64,000 nucleotides of DNA from Acanthopleura granulata (GCA_016165875.1 JABBOT010000004.1:31339866-31403865), one strand, 5' to 3'; shown: positions 54,401 through 61,610, counted from the stretch's first letter. Program-made: numbers and translations. Notes: generated by a model not told the origin, from the letters alone.

Positions 54401-57400
54401 GAACATCTTTTAATTTTATGGTAATGTGTTTTGCTCTTTTTAAATCTCCTTGCCCTGAGAACTTCAGAGGATATAGAATTTGTTTTAGATAGCGCAGCAG
54501 AGACAAACACAAGGCAGGCATATAGGCAAATGCAACACTCAGCTCTAACATCTTTAAAAATGCAAGCCCTATCACACAATTTATCTGTTTCAAATCTGCC
54601 TGTAGGCAATGTTTACCAACAAAACCATTGAAGCATGGATAGGAAGATTTGGAAATGTGTTAACATTCGAAGAAGTCAAGGACAGTGTAAAAGACAGATA
54701 TTGTTGGAAATTTAGTTTGCCCTACTTTAGCCAACATGAAATGTGTACCAGTACATATTGTCCCTGCATGTGCCAAGTCCAACTGCTGCCATGTTACACA
54801 ATGCCAAGAGTTCTTGCTGATAACCTGTCTGTGCATGAAAGGAATGTAGAACATCCTCCACCCCCACCCCACCCCACCCCACCCCACCGCCCCCCTGTAT
54901 ATACACCACTGAATGGTGCAGTATCTTTTTATTGCAAAAATCGCTGTGCAGCGCGTAACTGACATGAATGAGTAAATATGAAGTAAAACTACATAAATAC
55001 CCACTGTTGTATTACATATGCTTCAATCAGTTATATCAAAATAATATAAATGAAAAATGTATATTATTTTGCATGTAAGCATATCTCTGTATTGGTTTGC
55101 ATGAATACCTATATACAAGGTGATATGGTTAAACATGAGATAAATGCCAATAAAAGATAAAGCCATAATTTAATAGGATCACTTAATATAATGAACAGGA
55201 GTTAATATTTCCTACTGTTCTCCTTGTCAAATTTAGTCCAAAATTTTCTAATGAAAGGCTTTTCCTTGACGTCTCTTACCTTTTTGTTTTCCACTGACAT
55301 TGTGAAGAAAAGGAAGATTTTTGGTTAATGCCTAGAATGGTAGGTGTGTTAATTTGTTGTCAACGTACCAATACCTGTTCCTCCAGGAACTGCCCGTTTC
55401 TCCAGTGTAGTGTTTGTTGCAACTACAACATGATAAAGCATGTATTAAATACCTGGAATTACAGTTGATATTAGCATTAATTTAAAGTATTTAAATAATA
55501 ATTGAAAGTAATAATGTAATATATATACTAAAGTAATAATAAATTGCTGATTTTATTTTCTCATATATATATATATATATATATATGGGTGGGGGAATTG
55601 TCCAGGAGGGTTCTATTAGACATGTCAGGTCATAGACATGGTTGCTCAAGACATGCCTAAAGCTCTGTTAGGTGAAAACCTGAAGATTACACTTCTCTCT
55701 GTTTGATGCATGTACTTAAACATCTTACAGAAACAAGAATTGACTAAGTATGAATAAGTATGCATGTATATGCAGATTTGCGTGAAATGTTTCTACCATG
55801 TTCAGTGTTTATTTGATCACTTCACCATTCTTGTTAATGATGTAGATTGCCTTTAAATTATACAATGACAAAGCATGTGTTTTATCAGGTAGATTTTGTT
55901 TTTCATTTGTTGTATTTTTTTTTTTTTTTTTAGAATCAACATTGCCTGTTTTCGTGCATGTATGCAGCGTTTGTGCACTGAAGGTTGAGCATCACAAGTT
56001 ATTTATTTTAATGACCTGTTGAAAACAAAGGGACCACTTTGTAGAGAGGTTATTCAGAGCGATACCAGGTTTACACATTACAACGCAATGAGCTCTATAC
56101 CTAGTGGTGGCTGTGAAAAAGAAAACAAAAATTTCTAGAAACCGGATCAATTTATTCTTTGTTCCTTGATCAGGTTTTTCAAGATTACTGGATGAGTGAG
56201 ATGGTTTAGGGCATGCTACCCTTTGTTACTCTGCATCAACTTATTTCAGCTTCATCAAAGGACATGATCTATTAGCTAACCCGTTTGTCAGTTGTAAGTA
56301 TAAAACAGATCTGTCACAGTAATAGCTAGTTTAATACCTTACTAAATCTCTTACAATGCTCACATAGGTTTTATGCCAATTCAACTCTATTACATTAAAA
56401 AACAAAACATAACAAAAAGCAGACTACATCAGAATCATGCAGAGAAAAGTAAAACAAAGTCTGTTCTAATATTCATTTATATGGTTTATTTGATATATTC
56501 ATGGGTTACTTTCCTTGGAGTTAAGGGAACTGTAGATGATCAAATAATCAAAACACATCTCTACTCTTATCAAATACTCAGTCGCTCGTTATTATTGCCA
56601 GAGTAGACACTTTGTTCTTTCCTCTGTTTTTATTTGTTGCCTAGTTATTTGGGCAATCTTAGTGCACTTAATAGCTTCAAGGTTCTCTTCTTGGTCTAAT
56701 AAATTATTTGTTAGTTTGTATTTTAACTACTACATTTAATTTGTGTTCTTATGGTGGAAGAGAAGTTCATACATTTATATTTATGTATAGACTGTTGGAC
56801 CGATGGTAATATTTTTGATTTAATGAAATACCAAAGAGCATCACTCAACTTTATTTGTGATAAATTGTATGACCAGTGAAGAATGAATGAATATAAACAT
56901 GCTAAGTTTTATGAATGGAATGAACGTCTGTGTATTTTAAATTTATGTAGGTTCATTCTAAATATTTTTGATGGACATAATATTAAAGAAATTCATTAAA
57001 AACATTTGCGAGATGACAATGCTTTCAAAAGTTTTGAAACAATTTCTGTTGAATCCAGAAGTGGGCAATTTTTTTTTTTTAAATTTACTTTTAATGATAC
57101 ATGTATGTAACTTACTATGTGACCCCCGTCTACGTCTACACAAGTAAGTAGTGAAGTGGAATCTTTATTGAGAGAGCAGGGGTCCGGGTTCATGTAGTAT
57201 GTCATAAGGGAAACATCATCGCCTCAGGGCAAGGCCAGGAAGGTCTCACTGCAGTGGGAGGGATCAGCACCAGCACAGAGCCAGTGAAATAGATTTTGTT
57301 ACTATGTTGTACTTTACACATTGTTCATAAATGTGGAAAACACATTTTGGGTCAACAGTTTCACCAGTGCAGAAATGGTGTGATGTATCACAGTTTGGGT

Positions 57401-60364
57401 TTAGGTCAGTGCTACTATGGATGTAATCATATATGCTGTCATGTTAACTATTGTTATTTTATGAAAGGCTGAATAGTATGTTGCACAGCTTGGAGCAGTT
57501 GGTGATTTCTGGATATATAAAAAAGATGTTTGGATCACAGTTACATGCAACACACATGTACACAGATCTCAATAAAAATTGTTTCTCACTCATTTTAACA
57601 ATAACAGTTGACATACAGAGACATTCAGAGGTTTTCCTGTTTTGTATGAGTTGTATCCTGCCTGATTGCAGACGCAAGCACTTGGTTGGGGGAAATGTCC
57701 TTAACGTGCCCCACAAATGGAGTTCTATAGCAGGAAATGTGGAGACTTGTCAGGAAGTTTATGTTGATGGCCTTTGTTCCTTGAGTAATCACCTTAATTG
57801 AACAACATGCTGTCTTTGTTTAATAGCTTGTAATACTCATAAACAGTGATTTGTCTATATCAAGGTGATATAGCGCTGCTGCAGGGTTTGAAAGGTCACA
57901 GAGTTTAGGTACATACCCAGCTAGACTCTGTATAATAGAATGGTAGCTGTAGGCCTACACCGACTGCCACAGAGTACCTGTGTGGCTAATTTGCTGTGCT
58001 CTAAAATCCATGTGAGGAGAGGATACAAGGCCAGGTTCTTGTACACAGTTCAATATCTCCTGCAAATTTTACTCAGCAGCCTTACCTGTCCGGAACACAT
58101 GGGCTCACAAGATCAAAGCCCAAAGCCATTCTGACCCTGTCAGACATGAAGCAGGTTTTCTGGTGAAATCTCAAAGCTTTAGCCTTACCCCTGACTGGGC
58201 CTTCCTCACAGAATTATTTACTGCTCCTAAGGTAAACAGAAGCATGTCAGGGGGATTTTTTTTTCCATCTGTATTGTACATCTAGCCATGTATTAATCTC
58301 CATATATAAGCTAATATAGATGTGAATTAATTACTATTTTTATTGGTGTTAAAAATATTATGGTGGAAGGGAACTTTAGATTTATCCACGATCATTGGCA
58401 GGTTCCTGGCAGACCTTCATTTGATTTGAGAGGGAACAGCGAACCGTTGGTGAGAGGCTCCTGTATTGTTGTACTGCACTAGTGTGCTAACCACTAAGCC
58501 GTGGAGGCCCCTAGCTATAAAAGCATTCCTCATTTCCAACAGTCAGTGACTTTTTGGAAAAGTGTTTAAAAATTTGTTTTTCTTTTGTTTGTTTTTTAAA
58601 ATGTCCAAGACATCTAGTTTTGTACAAGGTAACTAGGTCTTATCATACAGGATCTGAATTGCCTAACAAAGTTTGATGCCATGTATGGGTCATTATAAAG
58701 ATTTGATTAAAATTTATGATTTCTCTGATCATAGAAAATACTAAATCAAGACATCAACAATGAATCACTGAACTAAACTGAACTACTGGACAGCATTCTT
58801 CATATTGGTACAATTGAAATCCATATCAGTTGATGTGTACATGTTCTTGGCCGTCTGCTAGTAACATGGGATTTATCAGGTGAGCTAGTCTGAATATCAT
58901 ATCAAGCCGAGGGAACATAGAAACCAAATCTAATGATACAATGTTCAGTCTGGAGACACCAATAAACCGGAACGGTATTGGGGCCATCTCACGAGATTAA
59001 CGCTGTTTGGGTGAGACATGAGTGGGTGCTTTTGCAAGCTAACGCTGAAAAGACGTGATTTCCGGTAGTGTATATACCTTAGAATATTGTTGATTTCATA
59101 GTGAATACCGGAAATCACGGCTTTTTAACGTTATTTTGAATTAGTTTGCGAGAGGACCCACTCATGTCTTGCCCAAACACACGTTAATCTCGCGAAATGG
59201 CTCCAGTGCCGATTAGGCTTACAATCCTGTACCAGGCAGCACAGGGCCATGTGACATATCATGGCAACGCTTCCACCGTGTCCTATATGTATCATATTAA
59301 AATGCTGTATTTTATTATTAGCTGTTACCTTCACCTATTGGGCAGGAATAGTAGTCCTGCTGCTTGTTTCAATTTTGATCACAGAAAATTACATAAGACC
59401 CTTTTCTAGCTATTTGGAAGGCCAGAATTTCAGGAACCTGTACTGTCCCTGAACTATTGGGTTGGATATCAATTGACCAGCCTTCCCAGGAGAAAGTTAC
59501 AAATCTTTATTATAAAAAGGGGATAAATAGTTTATGTTTGTTTATGCTTGTCTCCTATTATAGTTTTAACTACCAGAGATCATCTGAGGCATATTTCGTG
59601 TCATCTGAAATACCAGTGCTTCCCCAGAAATATAGCATATATATAGATCTGTACATATATAAATCAATGTATAGATAAATTATGACATTCTGCCTCCCCT
59701 GGGTTCGTAATCATCTGCACATCGCATGAAATATATCCTATATTCAGCTTGTATGTCCTATTTTGTCATGTATTATTGTTTAAAATGTCCTTTATTTCCT
59801 TTGGTGACGAGGAAAAGCCCTGTATCCATCACCATTGTCAATATGTTAAAATTTAATCATTAGTTAGACAGTGGTAATTTGTAGTGGTGTTTCTGGTGTT
59901 TCAGCTTAGTGCTGCTCACTTATCAATGTGCGAATCATTTCATGGCCTGTTCACCCTAAAACGTGTTAAGATTCTGAGGTAGAACAGGAAGCACCATATA
60001 AGGATTTGGCAAGCATTACATGATGTAGTAGCTGCTCTCAAGTACATAATTCAAGACAAACATCATCGTATCCTAAACTGCTGTTGAGCCTGATATGTGA
60101 TGCTGTGGTGGTATTACTGAGCTAAATGCATGTACACATAGTGGATGAACAAACATAGGGGCTAATGGAGCTTTTCTTTTTCTCAGCAGATCTCATGACT
60201 GTGAGCCTGTTGACAACCATTTCCAGTCTGATAGTCGTTTCAAGTCCCCAGAGAGCAGTTTTCACCTGGATGCAGGTGAATCGTTAGCAGAGGCCTTCAG
60301 TGAGGAGATGTTAAAATGGTATGCAGACCAGGATGGAAACAAGAAATCTGCTACGCTTGTGTGA
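3442..60364 (+). CDS. FRMD4A: FERM domain-containing protein 4 (FRMD4A/B-like), 5'-partial, 17 exons
   Basis: Joined coding exons: 3442-3521, 5507-5590, 14294-14359, 14925-14982, 16565-16651, 17783-17865, 28970-29074, 30433-30574, 32927-33074, 33494-33630, 33896-34015, 34281-34433, 34624-34720, 37117-37205, 38859-38986, 39984-41480 and 60190-60364. They total 3,249 nt (1,082 aa plus stop) with compatible phases throughout. Residues 1-235 of this partial protein are the FERM F2 and F3 lobes (LKKLPVLPTSALKEHPSL, IPWWLGISCKG, SIWFMAVKQHQFYLDRK). Residues about 300-440 are the CUPID-type coiled coil shared by FRMD4A, FRMD4B, INAVA and CCDC120 (EELKQLCLKEGELTGKLPTE, IIRRRIGTAF). Residues about 455-1082 are a low-complexity tail ending in ATLV. 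Vertebrate family members are membrane-cortex scaffolds that recruit cytohesins and Par3 to cell junctions; I infer the same role here. Exons for the F1 lobe and the start codon are outside the window. An invertebrate gene may be a single ancestor of both vertebrate paralogues, so the A/B choice is nominal. Confidence 0.95.
3522..5506 (+). other. FRMD4 intron a-b
   Basis: A 2.0-kb AT-rich intron (gtaaga...acaag) with a short GA run near 4097-4112. Nothing else recognised. Confidence 0.85.
5507..5590 (+). CDS. FRMD4A: FRMD4 exon b: FERM F2 lobe
   Basis: The acceptor follows a T-rich tract ending tacaag, and the donor is gtgagt at 5591. It is phase 2 at both ends. It encodes SDTKTKADLKKLPVLPTSAL then KEHPSLEYC, very close to the vertebrate FRMD4A segment with LKKLPALPTQALKEHPSL. 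This is one of the strongest family signatures in the window. Confidence 0.96.
5591..14293 (+). other. FRMD4 intron b-c
   Basis: An 8.7-kb intron. It includes a relatively CpG-containing stretch at about 6720-7460, a SINE fragment near 12050-12160 and a 172-codon open frame at 12381-12899. None of these is supported as a gene. The rest is AT-rich with short A or T runs. Confidence 0.85.
12050..12165 (+). mobile_element. SINE 3'-end fragment
   Basis: The segment with cataaaactgactgccatt followed by gtacaagtgaaaaattcttg resembles the conserved 3' portion of widespread molluscan SINEs. It also matches the end of the element near 2900. No clear head is seen. Confidence 0.45.
14294..14359 (+). 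CDS. FRMD4A: FRMD4 exon c: FERM F2 lobe
   Basis: The acceptor is tttttgcag and the donor is gtgagt at 14360. It is phase 2 at both ends. It encodes CEERIIHHHQKLLGTSRGLA then IV, the helical F2 segment corresponding to the family pattern C-E-D/E-R-[VI]-I..H...L.G.[ST]RG.AIV. It lies 8.7 kb downstream of the previous exon. Confidence 0.93.
14360..14924 (+). other. FRMD4 intron c-d
   Basis: A 565-bp intron. It contains gttgcctagtggttagcat at about 14624, which resembles a tRNA/SINE A box, but no B box or tail was found. Confidence 0.85.
14925..14982 (+). CDS. FRMD4A: FRMD4 exon d: F2/F3 junction
   Basis: The acceptor is tttctag and the donor is gtaagt at 14983. It enters in phase 2 and leaves in phase 0. 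It encodes NYMGIVESLETYGIHFYAVK, spanning the last F2 helix (YM.IVESL.TYG) and the first strand of the PH-like F3 lobe (HFYAVK). Confidence 0.95.
14983..16564 (+). other. FRMD4 intron d-e
   Basis: A 1.6-kb intron. Nothing recognised beyond short open frames expected by chance. Confidence 0.85.
16565..16651 (+). CDS. FRMD4A: FRMD4 exon e: FERM F3 lobe
   Basis: The acceptor is atttgtag and the donor is gtaagt at 16652. It is phase 0 at both ends, 29 codons. It encodes DKKDIPWWLGISCKGLAVYD then KADRKVPRK. The WWLG.S.KG and K..PRK motifs place it in the early strands of the F3 lobe. Confidence 0.95.
16652..17782 (+). other. FRMD4 intron e-f
   Basis: A 1.1-kb intron that contains a SINE-like element at about 17087-17298. 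Confidence 0.85.
17087..17298 (+). mobile_element. tRNA-derived SINE-like element
   Basis: The head tggcaaagtggcagagtggt followed by agagatgc resembles a tRNA A box. A B-box-like gcggtcgaaaagc lies about 125 bp on. The element ends in cattaaacaccaataaaata then aatta, a common molluscan SINE tail. No target duplication could be assigned. Confidence 0.55.
17783..17865 (+). CDS. FRMD4A: FRMD4 exon f: FERM F3 lobe
   Basis: The acceptor is tctccttcag and the donor is gtaagt at 17866. It enters in phase 0 and leaves in phase 2. It encodes FFSWRQLENLFYRDTIKKFS then IEVNDPK and the first two bases of an Arg codon. It covers the F3 strands F.WRQLENL and KKFSIEV. A second AG at 17789-17790 would break the frame, so 17783 is preferred. 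Confidence 0.95.
17866..28969 (+). other. FRMD4 intron f-g
   Basis: An 11.1-kb intron before the cassette exon. It contains TA microsatellites at 20626-20658 and 25061-25105 and scattered acatgta words. Region 28470-28700 has weak SINE resemblance (gatgtaatggtttaagatta, agtggggaatc). No exon or RNA gene recognised. Confidence 0.85.
25061..25105. repeat. (TA)n microsatellite
   Basis: About 45 bp of alternating TA, interrupted once by a C near 25071. Confidence 0.9.
28970..29074 (+). CDS. FRMD4A: FRMD4 exon g: 35-residue acidic cassette in the F3 lobe
   Basis: The acceptor is ccctctttag and the donor is gtgagt at 29075. It is phase 2 at both ends and exactly 105 nt, so it can be skipped without a frameshift. 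It contains IVHTLSSFNLYEDAI, EPIEEFDDLSDAISDPTTQ and about nine acidic residues against one Arg. It falls between the F3 strand ending NDPKR and the strand starting VSVSRRTFG. In the vertebrate proteins as I recall them, these two segments are directly joined. Coding status is supported by the open frame, good splice sites and matching phases. Whether it is constitutive or alternative cannot be seen. Confidence 0.88.
29075..30432 (+). other. FRMD4 intron g-h
   Basis: A 1.36-kb intron after the cassette exon. It carries a three-copy 52-bp tandem repeat starting about 100 bp downstream of the cassette donor. The remainder is very AT-rich. Confidence 0.85.
29171..29330. repeat. 52-bp tandem repeat, three copies
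   Basis: The block gacactttgatattttattc then agttgaaatacc recurs at 29191, 29243 and 29295, a period of 52 bp with very few differences. Confidence 0.92.
30433..30574 (+). CDS. FRMD4A: FRMD4 exon h: end of FERM F3 lobe
   Basis: The acceptor is tcttgcag and the donor is gtgaaa at 30575. It enters in phase 2 and leaves in phase 0. It encodes VSVSRRTFGPGNVAVHSWFA then SSPQLTKSIWFMAVKQHQFY and LDRKHSK. The closing F3 helix (SIW.MA..QHQFYLDRK) is nearly identical in vertebrate FRMD4 proteins. It can follow either exon f or exon g in frame. Confidence 0.96.
30575..32926 (+). other. FRMD4 intron h-i
   Basis: A 2.35-kb intron with a GA-rich run at about 31859-31875. Nothing else recognised. Confidence 0.85.
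32927..33074 (+). CDS. FRMD4A: FRMD4 exon i: serine-rich post-FERM linker
   Basis: The acceptor is tctctctag and the donor is gtaagt at 33075. It enters in phase 0 and leaves in phase 1. It encodes SQLPSGRSMSEIAAELSQSN, then a Ser-rich stretch ending SIPSLSTSRFD. The RS.SEIA..L pattern after the FERM domain is conserved in FRMD4A/B. Reading on into the intron gives a stop at 33143-33145. Confidence 0.93.
33075..33493 (+). other. FRMD4 intron i-j
   Basis: A 419-bp intron. The exon i frame stays open for 23 codons into it (GKYLRRFANLADPFSP...) and stops at 33143-33145. Nothing else seen. Confidence 0.85.
33494..33630 (+). CDS. FRMD4A: FRMD4 exon j: first helix of the CUPID coiled-coil region
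   Basis: The acceptor is gatttttcag and the donor is gtgagt at 33631. It enters in phase 1 and leaves in phase 0. After VNLDQSETTREAQREM it encodes YSALQQRKEALEETMRKKLE then ELKQLCLKEG. The heptad-like helix K.RQEALEE...LEELK.LCL.E is the hallmark of the cytohesin-binding CUPID/DUF3338 region. Confidence 0.96.
33896..34015 (+). CDS. FRMD4A: FRMD4 exon k: CUPID core
   Basis: The acceptor is gttttcag and the donor is gtaagt at 34016. It is phase 0 at both ends, 40 codons. It encodes ELTGKLPTEYPVTPGENPPI then IRRRIGTAFSL. The ELTGK.P.EYP...GE.PP..RRR.GTAF block is the most conserved stretch outside the FERM domain in this family. Confidence 0.97.
34281..34433 (+). CDS. FRMD4A: FRMD4 exon l: CUPID second helix
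   Basis: The acceptor is tatcttacag and the preferred end is 34433. It is phase 0 at both ends, 51 codons. It encodes a basic helix with ELSQLELEYDLQCKINKAAH, ILAKDKSVSKASRKKRLQSY and QKSTQK. The preferred donor gtccct is weak. A better-looking donor (gtaatt) 27 nt downstream at 34461 would add nine residues in frame. I chose the short form because it joins directly to LKEMEKRLNE, as in vertebrate FRMD4 proteins. Confidence 0.88.
34624..34720 (+). CDS. FRMD4A: FRMD4 exon m: end of the CUPID coiled coil
   Basis: The acceptor is ctactttcag and the donor is gtcagt at 34721. It enters in phase 0 and leaves in phase 1. It encodes LKEMEKRLNELRRLAGRGAL then KSPSQSQANISS. It continues the helix and then turns into a Ser/Gln-rich linker. 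Confidence 0.92.
34721..37116 (+). other. FRMD4 intron m-n
   Basis: A 2.4-kb intron. Around 36000-36150 there are several CpGs that may belong to an old repeat. No element could be identified. Confidence 0.85.
37117..37205 (+). CDS. FRMD4A: FRMD4 exon n: linker
   Basis: The acceptor is gtactttcag and the donor is gtaagc at 37206. It enters in phase 1 and leaves in phase 0. It encodes DLQSIASSVSDTVSPGDSPS then VGRSTWGQKQ, a Ser-rich linker in the position of the SSLSD segment of vertebrate FRMD4A/B. Similarity is weak here; the call rests on phase, splice sites and position. Confidence 0.82.
37206..38858 (+). other. FRMD4 intron n-o
   Basis: A 1.65-kb intron. The stretch 37960-38200 is less AT-rich and may be an old repeat of unknown family. 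Confidence 0.8.
38859..38986 (+). CDS. FRMD4A: FRMD4 exon o: linker
   Basis: The acceptor is ggttttgaag and the donor is gtaagt at 38987. It enters in phase 0 and leaves in phase 2. It encodes VGSLHIEDISLSEPDHINRQ then GTSDLRNSQSSEILPSPGNG. Apart from a G/Ser-rich end it has no recognisable motif. The open frame and fitting phases link exon n to the large exon p, but the acceptor is only moderate. Confidence 0.75.
38987..39983 (+). other. FRMD4 intron o-p
   Basis: A 1.0-kb AT-rich intron. Nothing recognised. Confidence 0.8.
39984..41480 (+). CDS. FRMD4A: FRMD4 exon p: 1.5-kb exon for the disordered tail
   Basis: The acceptor is accttacag and the donor is AAG|gtgagc at 41481. It is phase 2 at both ends, about 499 residues. 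The translation is rich in Ser, Pro, Tyr and Gln with no predicted globular domain. It contains seven consecutive His codons (40108-40128) and two copies of an RGYP..[FY]CPT motif (about 40450 and 40510). It also has the segment YSERLRRQRMVEQYKQMLIG followed by a Ser-rich run, resembling the C-terminal helix and SSS stretch of FRMD4A/B. GC content is clearly above the flanking introns. Without splicing at 41481 the frame stops inside the donor (gTGAgc), giving a protein ending PHPR. Confidence 0.95.
41822..41842. repeat. Poly(T) run
   Basis: About 21 consecutive T in the 5' part of the large intron. Confidence 0.9.
42391..42417. repeat. (AT)n microsatellite
   Basis: About 27 bp of uninterrupted AT alternation. 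Confidence 0.9.
46857..46872. repeat. Poly(C) run
   Basis: Sixteen consecutive C within a GC-richer stretch of the large intron. Confidence 0.9.
50429..50652 (+). mobile_element. tRNA-derived SINE
   Basis: The A-box-like tgtggctcatgcagtttagt begins the element. About 50 bp later comes a B-box-like tgtgagttcagtcccaac. A tRNA-unrelated body follows, ending in tactcaataaactgactgat. The A-box to B-box spacing matches a Pol III promoter of tRNA origin. Borders are approximate. Confidence 0.6.
51187..51245. repeat. Compound TA/CA microsatellite
   Basis: Alternating TA with interrupting TTTA units changes into a run of CA and CATA units. Confidence 0.88.
51459..51585 (+). mobile_element. SINE 3'-end fragment
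   Basis: A short segment ends in gtggacgttaaacctgataa followed by A-rich and AAT repeats, the typical end of molluscan SINEs (gttaaac then an AT-rich tail). No head is visible. Confidence 0.4.
54858..54895. repeat. (CCCCA)n microsatellite
   Basis: About five to six CCCCA units followed by CCGCCCCCC, strand-asymmetric and C-rich. Confidence 0.9.
55563..55586. repeat. (AT)n microsatellite
   Basis: About 24 bp of AT alternation followed by a G-rich stretch (gggtggggg). Confidence 0.9.
58376..58512 (-). mobile_element. tRNA-derived SINE head, reverse orientation
   Basis: On the minus strand the element begins ggggcctccacggcttagtg then gttagcac, a clear tRNA-like A box. About 45 bp later it has accaacggttcgctgttccc, a B-box-like sequence. 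This kind of head (ggc.tagtggttag) is common in invertebrate SINEs. The 3' tail is not identifiable. Confidence 0.6.
58967..59217. mobile_element. Palindromic fold-back (MITE-like) element
   Basis: Two arms of about 100-110 bp are imperfect reverse complements around a 38-bp loop (59068-59105). The left arm contains gagattaacgctgtttgggt, gacatgagtgggt and cgtgatttccggta. The right arm, reverse-complemented, contains gagattaacgtgtgtttggg, gacatgagtgggt and ccgtgatttccggta. No coding capacity and no obvious target-site duplication. The superfamily is not assigned. Confidence 0.8.
60190..60364 (+). CDS. FRMD4A: FRMD4 exon q: C-terminal exon with PDZ ligand
   Basis: The acceptor is tttctcagcag, which offers starts at 60187 and 60190. 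It enters in phase 2 and stops at TGA 60362-60364. It encodes RSHDCEPVDNHFQSDSRFKS, then SLAEAFSEEMLKWYADQDGN and KKSATLV. EEMLKWY recalls the L..WYQ segment of vertebrate FRMD4 proteins. The final A-T-L-V is a class I PDZ-binding motif; from memory, vertebrate FRMD4B also ends in TLV. The exon lies 18.7 kb from exon p, but phase and family ending support the link. Confidence 0.9.
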
Positions 60365-60393
60365 CATACATGTACACTTAGCATGTCCTACAG
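60365..60393 (+). other. FRMD4 3' UTR, first segment, with candidate intron donor
   Basis: After the stop codon, 29 nt lead to CAG|gtaaga at 60394, a near-perfect donor. If it is used, the junction is close enough to the stop to avoid nonsense-mediated decay. A competing ending without splicing could use AATAAA at 60763-60768. Confidence 0.5.
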
Positions 60394-61173
60394 GTAAGAA
60401 TTTGTTGTTTGATCTAACAGGTGAAAACCAGGTGACTTACTTGTGATGTTCCAGGAAATTTATGTTAAGTCTAGCCCAACTAGCCCAACCATGAAGCCTC
60501 ATTATTATGGCTTATACATGCAGTGCCGATAATGAGTTAAACTACTGCAGATTTGCATCTTATTAACACATTTGGTCTGCTGGCTGTTTAATCATTGCCC
60601 TTCATTCTGATCTCAACAGTCTAATTATTTGTGGCCTTGCTTTAATTGATTTCCTTCTTACACAACCTGATGTTGGCCAAGAGTATTAGCAGAATTAGCA
60701 TCAAAGCTGCTCTTCTGTTGCTCAAAAAAATATTAGTATGGTGGCCACTGGCAGTATTAGGGAATAAATCTATTATTTGTCAATATGATACTTATGTTTT
60801 TGAGTCAATGTACAGTTTGGACATATATATCTGAAGATATGGAATTTTATGTGTCTGTATGGCTATTTAGGAGACAATATTCATGGATTTTGTCTGTATG
60901 GCTATTTAGGAGACAATATTCATGGATTTTGTCTGTATGGCTATTTTGGAGACAATATTCATGGATTTTGAGACAATTATTTATAATGCATCAGCTGCCA
61001 GTCTTATTGTAAACATCTGCAAGTGTGATTTCTCAGAGCTCAAAAATTGTCCCTTAAGCTCATTTTATGTATACCAAATGCTTCAGTGTAGTATACAACA
61101 ACCCTGTCTGTTTTGCACTGACCAATTTTCATGGTTTCATATTGTCAACCTGTTTTATTTTCTGTTTTTGTAG
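60394..61173 (+). other. Candidate 3' UTR intron
   Basis: Bounded by CAG|gtaaga and a T-rich acceptor ending ttttgtag. It contains a three-copy 39-bp tandem repeat. Without splicing it would be 3' UTR or intergenic sequence. Confidence 0.45.
60853..60969. repeat. 39-bp tandem repeat, three copies
   Basis: Copies of gtctgtatggctatttagga followed by gacaatattcatggatttt start at 60853, 60892 and 60931. They are almost identical. The third has ttttgga in place of tttagga. Confidence 0.93.
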
Positions 61174-61610
61174 TGTTTGGGAGTGTGGACTGACAACATT
61201 TACACAGTTGTCCAGAGGCTATGAACTAAGTGCTACAATAAAATACAGTATTTAAGAACATACTGCTGAATCTCATCATGGTGCTCTTCTATGTTTGCTG
61301 CAATTTTTTCAGGCCATATGATACCAAACTCCTCATGTGGCAACTTGGATCATTCCGTTATTATGCATATATTCCAAGGGAGTTGTGTTCTTACAGTTTG
61401 ATTCTTGGCATGTTTAGAACACGTTTTTTGACACCTGTAGAGTAATATATAACTTTGTATCTATGTATATATCACCTTACCAGGTATTATTGTGCTACAT
61501 ATATTTACCTGGACTCATTAGGCAGCAGTTTGTAAGTGCACTGGCTTTCTTTACCCTTGGATTGTACATTTTTTTTCTTAAGCAAATAAAGTGTGTGTAT
61601 ATCTATATAT
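61174..61610 (+). other. FRMD4 3' UTR, candidate last exon
   Basis: A long pyrimidine tract ends in tttttgtag at 61173, a strong acceptor matching the donor at 60394. The segment contains AATAAA at 61237-61242 and again at 61585-61590. A 130-residue open frame in the neighbouring sequence is low-complexity and hydrophobic and is not taken as coding. Confidence 0.45.

Larger units (their letters stand above)
41481..60189 (+). other. FRMD4 intron p-q (18.7 kb)
   Basis: The largest intron, separating the disordered-tail exon from the C-terminal exon. It holds simple repeats, three SINE-like elements and one palindromic element. There is a candidate alternative terminal exon at its very start (41550-41634). 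No conserved nested gene was recognised on either strand. Confidence 0.8.

Noticed and set aside
54431..54962. Overlapping open frames (66 and 117 codons) in the large intron, one ending in a Pro-rich run
   Set aside because: The Pro-rich part is the CCCCA microsatellite. The upstream frame has no recognisable motif, and no phase-compatible exon could be built between exons p and q.
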